NCBI GenBank assembly: GCA_018267545.1
Contig: JAFDYG010000134.1
Coordinates: 1-39,291 of the forward strand
Source of the DNA: Bacteroidota bacterium
GTDB taxonomy: Bacteria; Bacteroidota; Bacteroidia; Chitinophagales; Chitinophagaceae
Length of the DNA: 39,291 nt
Direction of reading: 5' to 3'
This document shows, piece by piece, positions 34,745 through 39,291 of this stretch. Below the pieces are notes generated by a model. That model searched no databases. It saw only the letters and a program-made list of their open reading frames with translations, and was not told the DNA's origin. The stretch's first letter is position 1. Each line of letters starts with the position of its first letter. Position numbers and translations under genes: made by a program.

Positions 34745-34767
34745 GGAATTAACTATTCCTTTGGAAT
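34745..34767. promoter_or_regulatory. Three alternating GGAAT/ATTCC half-sites between DUF5703 and AraC genes
   Basis: GGAAT-N5-ATTCC-N3-GGAAT; the last two form the palindrome TATTCC-TTT-GGAATA (34754-34768). It sits 16 bases from the DUF5703 start and 21 from the AraC start, in a 59-base divergent gap, and contains TTCCTTTG, one mismatch from a + strand -7 box. A likely operator for the adjacent AraC protein. Confidence 0.45.
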
Positions 34768-34788
34768 ATGTTAGACTAAATTACGATA

Positions 34789-35694
34789 ATGGAACAGAAT
34801 AAAGTAGGGTCCCGTAAGAATATCTGGCACGGTGTGGGGCGGCAGCGTATTGAGATTCCAAAATCCGTACTGAAATCGCGTATCGAGAATAACGTAATGC
34901 TTCGCCAGCTGTATATCTGTGGTTTGGGTTATTATCCCAAGGCCACGAATCACTATACTTACCGGAAGAAGGGATTGCCGGAGAATTTCCTTTTTTATTG
35001 TGTGGATGGGCATGGCTTTTATAAGATCGGGGACAAGCGTTATGAGGTGGGGCCGAACGAATGTTTCATATTGCCTCAAAATATAGAGCATGCGTATGGG
35101 AGCTCGGAGGACAACCCCTGGACGATCTATTGGCTGCATTTTGGCGGTAGCCAGCTGCCGAATTTCAATGCGCTGCCGGTGATACAAAAACATTTCAAGC
35201 CGCATCCGGTCCGGAGCAGCAATGAAATGATTTCGTTGTTTTCAAAGATTTACAAGAGTCTGGAGCTGGGCTATAGTATCGACAATCTGCTTTTTGCGAA
35301 TATGTGTTTATCACACTTTATTACGCTCTTTATTTACAACTCCAAGCATTTCGTCGCGCCGGCGACGGAGAAGGCCGATTGTATCGATAGTGCGATCCTG
35401 TTTATGCAGGAGCATATCAACGAGAATATTACGTTGAATGAGCTGAGTCATCGGTATAACTATTCGCCGTCGCGGTTTTCGAGCTTGTTCAAACAGCGGA
35501 CGGGTTATGCTCCGATAGATTATTTTATCCAGATGAAGATGCAGAAGGCTAGTCAGCATTTGGGGATTACGGATAAGTCGATCAAGGATATTGCGCTTAG
35601 CATGGGGTTCGATGATCCTTATTATTTCTCCAAGCGGTTTACTAAGGTGATGGGAATGTCACCGAGCCGGTATCGCTCGGTGACAAGGGATTAG
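34789..35694 (+). CDS. AraC-family transcriptional regulator with cupin sensor domain
   Basis: A 301-residue regulator. Residues 40-120 form an AraC-type cupin (ligand-binding jelly roll: FYCVDGHGFYKIGDKRYEVGPNECFILPQNIEHAYGS split across strands), expected to bind a sugar. Residues 200-300 hold two helix-turn-helix motifs, about 213-235 (TLNELSHRYNYSPSRFSSLFK) and 262-285, ending with the classical FDDPYYFSKRFTKVMGMSPSRYR. It is divergent from the DUF5703-GH127 operon and is the probable activator of it, in response to a released monosaccharide such as arabinose. Its stop overlaps the convergent SDR gene stop (TTAG). Confidence 0.93.
   Translation: MEQNKVGSRKNIWHGVGRQRIEIPKSVLKSRIENNVMLRQLYICGLGYYPKATNHYTYRKKGLPENFLFYCVDGHGFYKIGDKRYEVGPNECFILPQNIEHAYGSSEDNPWTIYWLHFGGSQLPNFNALPVIQKHFKPHPVRSSNEMISLFSKIYKSLELGYSIDNLLFANMCLSHFITLFIYNSKHFVAPATEKADCIDSAILFMQEHINENITLNELSHRYNYSPSRFSSLFKQRTGYAPIDYFIQMKMQKASQHLGITDKSIKDIALSMGFDDPYYFSKRFTKVMGMSPSRYRSVTRD
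35658..35684. other. Perfect 10-bp inverted repeat at the 3' end of the AraC gene
   Basis: GTCACCGAGC-CGGTATC-GCTCGGTGAC lies inside the last coding codons (encoding SPSRYRSVT), 8 bases before overlapping stops of two convergent genes. It can form a strong hairpin in both transcripts, but no T-run follows on either side, so it is not a standard terminator. Confidence 0.5.
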
Positions 35695-36533
35695 TCATCG
35701 TGATCGGTGCCGGTCACTACTTCATACCATTCTTTTATATCTTGTTCAAATTGCAGGGTCTTGGAGCGGAAGGCTGCGAGTGTGTCGTTGCCGAGGGGCA
35801 GGTGCACGGGTGGTCTGGAAGCGTTTCCCAGGCGGACGATGGCGTCGGCCAGTTTTTTGGGGTCGCCGGGTTGTTTTTTATTTACCTGTGTGGCGAAGGA
35901 GCGCATGTTGCCGACGGTGGCGGAATAGTCGCTTATTTCGTTGCCGGTTCGGGTGAGGGAGGTTGTGTCCAGGAATTCGGTGCGGAAGAAGCCGGGGGCT
36001 ACGACGGTGGCGTGGATACCGAGGGGGGCGAGCTCCTGCGAGAGGGATTCGGTGATGCCTTCGACGGCAAATTTTGTGGAGCCGTAGATGCCCCAGCCGA
36101 TGTAGCCGGTGAGGCCGCCTACGGAAGAGATATTAATGATGTGGCCGGAGCCTTGTTTACGCATATAAGGTAGTACGGCGCGGGTGACGTTGAGCAGACC
36201 GAATACGTTGGTTTCATAGTTGTTTCTTACTTCTTCAGCGGAGGCTTCTTCTACGCCGGCGAGCAAGCCATAGCCTGCGTTGTTGACCAGGATGTCGATG
36301 TGGCCGTATTGGGTGATGGCTGTGGCTGCGGCTTCTTTTGTTTGGACTTCGTTGGTGACGTCCATAGTGACTACGGTGAGGTCAGCCGGGTTGTTGAGCT
36401 GGCTGGCGAGGGATTCGGGTTTGCTGCGGACGGTGGCTACTACTTTATCGCCTGTTGCGAGGACTGCGTTGGTTATTTCGAGACCGAAGCCGCGGGAGGC
36501 GCCGGTGATGAACCATACTTTTTGCTTTTTCAT
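35691..36533 (-). CDS. Short-chain dehydrogenase/reductase (SDR)
   Basis: A 280-residue classical SDR oxidoreductase, NAD(P)-dependent and cytoplasmic. The cofactor motif TGASRGFG (10-17), the structural NNAG (84-87), and the catalytic S136/S137, Y150 and K154 (YGSTK) are all present. Close relatives in Bacteroidota are annotated only as oxidoreductases, so the substrate is unknown. It lies downstream of an AraC regulator on the same strand with an 80-base gap, an arrangement often seen for such pairs. Its final codon overlaps the end of the convergent AraC gene by 4 bases. Confidence 0.93.
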   Translation of the reverse strand: MKKQKVWFITGASRGFGLEITNAVLATGDKVVATVRSKPESLASQLNNPADLTVVTMDVTNEVQTKEAAATAITQYGHIDILVNNAGYGLLAGVEEASAEEVRNNYETNVFGLLNVTRAVLPYMRKQGSGHIINISSVGGLTGYIGWGIYGSTKFAVEGITESLSQELAPLGIHATVVAPGFFRTEFLDTTSLTRTGNEISDYSATVGNMRSFATQVNKKQPGDPKKLADAIVRLGNASRPPVHLPLGNDTLAAFRSKTLQFEQDIKEWYEVVTGTDHDD

Positions 36534-36561
36534 ACTGTTTGTTTTTGACAGTACAAAGCTC
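36533..36561 (-). promoter_or_regulatory. Candidate -7 box and inverted repeat before the SDR gene
   Basis: GAGCTTTG on the minus strand (36561-36554) is one mismatch from TAnnTTTG and lies 21 bases upstream of the start, the same distance as the box before the TPR operon. An inverted repeat TACTGT-N9-ACAGTA (36533-36553) covers the space between box and ATG and may be an operator, perhaps for the neighbouring AraC protein. Confidence 0.35.
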
Positions 36562-36613
36562 GTTCAGGAGTGGGGGGAGGACGATATGGGCAGCAAAGGG
36601 GTTTTTATGAATA

Positions 36614-37555
36614 TCAAAGATGGGAGTAGGGGGTGGTGGAGTGGTGTTTTCTAAACTCTGCGGGGGTGGTTCCGGTGGCTTTTTTGAAGAATTGGGAGAA
36701 GTTGGGTTGGTCGGAGAAGCCGATGCTGAAGCCGATATCGCTCAGGGACCAGTCGGTTTGGAGGAGCAGGACTTTTGCTTCTTCCAGGATGCGGTTGCGG
36801 ATATGGGTACTGACGTTTTCGCCGGTGTGTTTTTTTAGGAGGGCGTTGAGGTAGTTGGGGTGGACGGCGAGGCTGGAGGCAAATTCTTTTGCGGTCTTTA
36901 GCCGGATGGGGTTGCGGAAGTTGATGCTGGAGGTTTCTTTTTCGAGCAGGTCGAAGAATTGGTGGATGTGGTTGAATTCGTCGCTCACGGACTGTGGTTC
37001 GACCCATTGTGCGCCACGGACGCTTTCTACGAGGACGAGCTGGATATAGGCCTGGATGGCATCTTCGTTATAGGCGCCGCCTTCGATCTCCTCCTGTTTC
37101 ATTCGTTCGAAGAAATTTTCCAGTGTAGAGGATTTGTCCGGGGGCAGCTTTATGACGCGCTTGTCTTTTTCGGTGAACAGCCCGTATTTTTCAATGGCTG
37201 TTTTTAATAGGGGATGTTTTTCGATGAAGTCGCGTTTGAATAAAATATAATAGCCGCCGACTTCGCCGGGGGTGATATTCTTCCAGGAAATGATGTCGTT
37301 GGGGTGGATAAAGATGATGGTGGGCTCGTCGAGGTAGTAGGTCTTTAGTCCGGTGGTGAAGACGCCGATGCCTTTCGTGACGAGGAGGATCTTATAGAAG
37401 CTGCGCCGGTTGGGAGAAAGGTAGTTTCGGCATTCGTGCTGCTCGCGATTGAATACCCGGACGGTCCAGCCTTCATAGAATTCCCGCAATACCGGAATCA
37501 TGTCCGGGATGTCGCGGAGCAGATCTATTTTTTTTGCGTCCAAGGTATCCTTCAT
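36614..37555 (-). CDS. AraC-family transcriptional regulator
   Basis: A 313-residue regulator with an N-terminal cupin-like sensor (about 30-130: FYKILLVTKGIGVF, then DEPTIIFIHPNDI) and a C-terminal AraC DNA-binding domain (about 210-305) with EFASSLAVHPNYLNALLKKHTG and the second motif DIGFSIGFSDQPNFSQFFKKATGTTPAEFR. It matches the group of Bacteroidota AraC proteins next to SDR genes, and probably controls the SDR gene 80 bases downstream. A 22-base palindrome lies 8 bases before its start, suggesting autoregulation. The ligand is unknown. Confidence 0.93.
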   Translation of the reverse strand: MKDTLDAKKIDLLRDIPDMIPVLREFYEGWTVRVFNREQHECRNYLSPNRRSFYKILLVTKGIGVFTTGLKTYYLDEPTIIFIHPNDIISWKNITPGEVGGYYILFKRDFIEKHPLLKTAIEKYGLFTEKDKRVIKLPPDKSSTLENFFERMKQEEIEGGAYNEDAIQAYIQLVLVESVRGAQWVEPQSVSDEFNHIHQFFDLLEKETSSINFRNPIRLKTAKEFASSLAVHPNYLNALLKKHTGENVSTHIRNRILEEAKVLLLQTDWSLSDIGFSIGFSDQPNFSQFFKKATGTTPAEFRKHHSTTPYSHL

Positions 37556-37562
37556 GGCATAA

Positions 37563-37584
37563 CAATATTAGAAATTTAATATTG
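37563..37584. promoter_or_regulatory. 22-base palindrome in the divergent AraC/GDPD region
   Basis: CAATATTA-GAAATT-TAATATTG is a perfect 8-bp inverted repeat with a 6-base spacer, 8 bases upstream of the AraC start on one side and 32 bases before the GDPD start on the other. The minus-strand half TAATATTG is one mismatch from a -7 box. This looks like an operator overlapping a promoter. Confidence 0.45.
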
Positions 37585-37615
37585 GACTACCCGAATTTTT
37601 TAGAATTTGCGGTCT

Positions 37616-38500
37616 ATGAAACTCTTTATCACTGTTTTATTTGCGGCTGTTGCCGTGTCCGCTGTTGCTCAGACCAAGGTAGATGTTCAGGCTCACCGGG
37701 GCGGGCGGGGCCTGATGCCGGAGAATACCATTCCTGCTATGCTGCACGCGATCGATCTGGGGGTAAGGACGCTGGAGATGGACTGTGTGATCTCCGCCGA
37801 TGGAAAAGTGGTAGTGTCGCATGATTTGTATATGGCATCGGAATTTATGCTGAAGCCGGATGGGACGGAAATTGCCAAGTCGGAGGAAAAGGGGCTTTTG
37901 CTGTATAAGATGTCGTATGATAGCATTCGTAAATATCCGGAGGGTGTGAAGACGCATCCGGGTTTTTCGAGCCAGGTGAAGGTTCGTACGTATAAGCCGT
38001 TGCTGGCCGATTTGATCGACAGTGTGGAAGCGTATGTAAAGCTGCATCATTTGAAGCCGGTTTATTATAATATCGAAACCAAGTGTGAGCCGCAGTATGA
38101 TGATGTGGCGCATCCGAAGCCGGAGCCTTTTGTTGGGTTATTGATGGGGGTGATCAAGTCAAAGGGGATAATGCCGAGAGTGACGATCCAGTCTTTCGAC
38201 TTTCGGACGTTGCGGGTAGTGCATCGGGATTATCCTTCTTTACCGACGGCGCTTCTAACGGGTAATAAGGCGGGTTTCGAGAAGAATGTGGCTGAGCTTG
38301 GTTTTATTCCGGCTATATATAGTCCTTCTTTCAACCTGGTCGATGCGGATCTGGTCCGGGTGGCGCACGACCGGAAGGTGGCCGTGCTGCCGTGGACGGT
38401 GAACGAGGACAAAGACATCAGGGCAATGGCTGCGTTGGGTGTGGATGGAGTGATATCGGATTATCCGGACCGGCTGATAGCGGTGTTTGGAAAGTACTAG
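37616..38500 (+). CDS. Secreted glycerophosphodiester phosphodiesterase (GDPD)
   Basis: A 294-residue exported GDPD-family enzyme that hydrolyses glycerophosphodiesters to sn-glycerol-3-phosphate and an alcohol, probably in the periplasm for lipid or phosphate recycling. The ATG at 37616 gives a clean signal peptide (1-19, ending AVAQ); an in-frame TTG three codons earlier falls in a possible promoter box. Catalytic residues are visible: H27-R28 in AHRGG, E36 in PENT, E54 and D56 in LEMDC, and H69 in VVSHD; the C-terminal DGVISDYPDRL is also typical. Its TAG stop forms CTAG with the stop of the convergent HTH gene. Confidence 0.93.
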   Translation: MKLFITVLFAAVAVSAVAQTKVDVQAHRGGRGLMPENTIPAMLHAIDLGVRTLEMDCVISADGKVVVSHDLYMASEFMLKPDGTEIAKSEEKGLLLYKMSYDSIRKYPEGVKTHPGFSSQVKVRTYKPLLADLIDSVEAYVKLHHLKPVYYNIETKCEPQYDDVAHPKPEPFVGLLMGVIKSKGIMPRVTIQSFDFRTLRVVHRDYPSLPTALLTGNKAGFEKNVAELGFIPAIYSPSFNLVDADLVRVAHDRKVAVLPWTVNEDKDIRAMAALGVDGVISDYPDRLIAVFGKY

Positions 38501-38700
38501 GATTGGTATTCCAGGATATCTGCGGGTTGGCAGTCGAGGGCCTTACAGATGGCTTCGAGGGTGGTAAAGCGAATGGCTTTGGCTTTGCCGGTTTTGAGGA
38601 TGGAAAGGTTGGATAGGGTGAGGCCGACTTTTTCCGAGAGCTCGTTGAGGGACATTTTTCTTTTCGCCATCATGACGTCGAGATTGATGATAATCGGCAT
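38497..38700 (-). CDS. Small XRE/Cro-type HTH regulator (YozG-like)
   Basis: A 67-residue DNA-binding protein consisting of one Cro/C1 helix-turn-helix, as in the YozG group: MSLNELSEKVGLTLSNLSILK (about 16-36) followed by FTTLEAICKALDCQPADIL. It is regularly paired with a DUF2975 membrane protein; here that gene lies 2 bases upstream on the same strand, so they form an operon. It may act as a repressor whose activity depends on the membrane partner, which is inference. It overlaps the GDPD gene by 4 bases at the stop. Confidence 0.93.
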   Translation of the reverse strand: MPIIINLDVMMAKRKMSLNELSEKVGLTLSNLSILKTGKAKAIRFTTLEAICKALDCQPADILEYQS

Positions 38701-38702
38701 GG

Positions 38703-39251
38703 TTATACGGTTAATTCGTTTTCGGTTTGGATTTCGATTCCTCTTTTAAAGATCTGCGCTATTACATAGAGTGTAATGGCCATGAACAGCCAGACGTCGG
38801 CTCCGCCTAATCGAAGGTGTTCTAAATTGGGCATCTTTACTCCTTTTTGGGTTAGCCATGCGACATAATTGCTCCCCATGTTCGAGAAAATTCCTATCAG
38901 GAGTGTTAGATAAGCTATTTTAAAGATGAAGCGCCTGACTTCATGGGTGAAGGGTTGGGACATGTCCAGCTTTTTGTCGTGGAGGATCTTTAGGATAAGG
39001 TAGAACATGATTGCCTTTGACACTTCTACGATGGAGATCATGAAAGTGATTACGAAAAAGTAGCCTTTGTCGTAGCCGTAGAGGCCTGAGAAGTCGATTT
39101 GCGGCCAGAAATGCCGGGCGTCGGCGGGGTTGATGGCAAGGGTATAAAAGGCGTTGAAGAGGAAGCCGCCGGCGTCGATGCAGACGCCGATGAAGATGAT
39201 CCAGGAAAGGATGTATAATCCTTTCAGGATCTGCCTGGTGGTGATTTCCAT
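38703..39251 (-). CDS. DUF2975 membrane protein
   Basis: A 182-residue integral membrane protein with four predicted helices (about 10-32, 62-88, 108-127 and 150-168). It matches DUF2975, a family of unknown function almost always adjacent to a YozG-like HTH gene, as here. Charged loops (KILHDKKLDMSQPFTHEVRRF, between helices 2 and 3) probably face the cytoplasm and could contact the regulator. It is the first gene of the pair, and a good -7 box lies 28 bases upstream. Confidence 0.85.
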   Translation of the reverse strand: MEITTRQILKGLYILSWIIFIGVCIDAGGFLFNAFYTLAINPADARHFWPQIDFSGLYGYDKGYFFVITFMISIVEVSKAIMFYLILKILHDKKLDMSQPFTHEVRRFIFKIAYLTLLIGIFSNMGSNYVAWLTQKGVKMPNLEHLRLGGADVWLFMAITLYVIAQIFKRGIEIQTENELTV

Positions 39252-39273
39252 AAATTTTTATTGTTTTTGGTTG

Positions 39274-39287
39274 TTACCCAAAGGTAA
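39274..39287 (-). promoter_or_regulatory. Promoter -7 box overlapping an inverted repeat before DUF2975
   Basis: TACCTTTG on the minus strand (39286-39279) matches TAnnTTTG exactly, with the start codon 28 bases downstream. It lies within the inverted repeat TTACC-CAAA-GGTAA (39274-39287), a possible operator for the co-encoded HTH protein. The -33 box would be outside the window. Confidence 0.45.
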
Positions 39288-39291
39288 TAAA

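Noticed and set aside
37607-37609. TTG as start of the GDPD gene
   Set aside because: The ATG at 37616 gives a proper signal peptide, and the TTG lies in a possible promoter box.
1-39291. tRNA, rRNA, CRISPR array, insertion sequence or phage attachment site
   Set aside because: No cloverleaf-like, repeat-spacer, transposase or integrase sequence was recognised by reading both strands.

Overview
The window looks like the chromosome of a plant-polysaccharide-degrading member of the Bacteroidota, most like a moderately high-GC Chitinophagaceae-type genome. This is inferred from family content (GH106, GH127, DUF3826, DUF5686, DUF5703, the HTH/DUF2975 pair), AXAQ-type signal peptidase sites, very few Shine-Dalgarno sequences, and TAnnTTTG-like -7 promoter boxes. 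No rRNA, tRNA, CRISPR array, insertion sequence or integrase was seen, and no gap between genes exceeds 300 bases.

Region 1 (1-23685, + strand) is one tightly packed 13-gene run with gaps of 0-17 bases and several ATGA-type overlaps, probably a single operon that begins upstream of the window. In order: the end of a GH2 glycosidase, a GH78 alpha-L-rhamnosidase, a DUF3826/BNR-repeat fusion, a DapA-family lyase, an iron alcohol dehydrogenase, a second DapA-family lyase, a PdxA-family dehydrogenase, a DUF1537 four-carbon acid sugar kinase, a sodium:solute symporter (SSS) fused to an esterase and a TIM barrel, a secreted parallel beta-helix protein, a Gfo/Idh/MocA oxidoreductase, an SSS symporter fused to a GH78-like domain, and a GH106 alpha-L-rhamnosidase. 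The proposed logic: secreted enzymes release L-rhamnose and other deoxy or acidic sugars from a pectin-like glycan, two SSS transporters import them, and cytoplasmic dehydrogenases, keto-acid lyases and the kinase/PdxA pair convert them to central metabolites. No SusC/SusD pair is visible.

The most striking observation is that both SSS transporters are single ORFs continuing into large secreted-type enzymes. At each junction lies a hydrophobic segment that looks like a complete signal peptide, ending in VRA-Q or ASA-Q. This would place the enzyme in the periplasm, either tethered to the transporter or released by signal peptidase. Two independent cases in one operon argue against annotation error.

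Region 2 (23702-30266) holds a DUF5686 outer-membrane protein, a GNAT acetyltransferase, a TPR lipoprotein/OmpA lipoprotein pair, a fatty-acid desaturase, and a two-gene RNA-binding operon (RRM plus cold-shock domain). Region 3 (30388-35694) is a second glycan locus: GH127 and DUF5703 genes on the minus strand, divergent from an AraC regulator. Region 4 (35691-39291) holds an SDR oxidoreductase behind another AraC regulator, a secreted GDPD phosphodiesterase, and a YozG-like HTH/DUF2975 pair.

The + strand looks G-rich over C whichever strand is coding, suggesting replication-strand bias; it also colours amino-acid composition and creates many long antisense open frames, which were left out.
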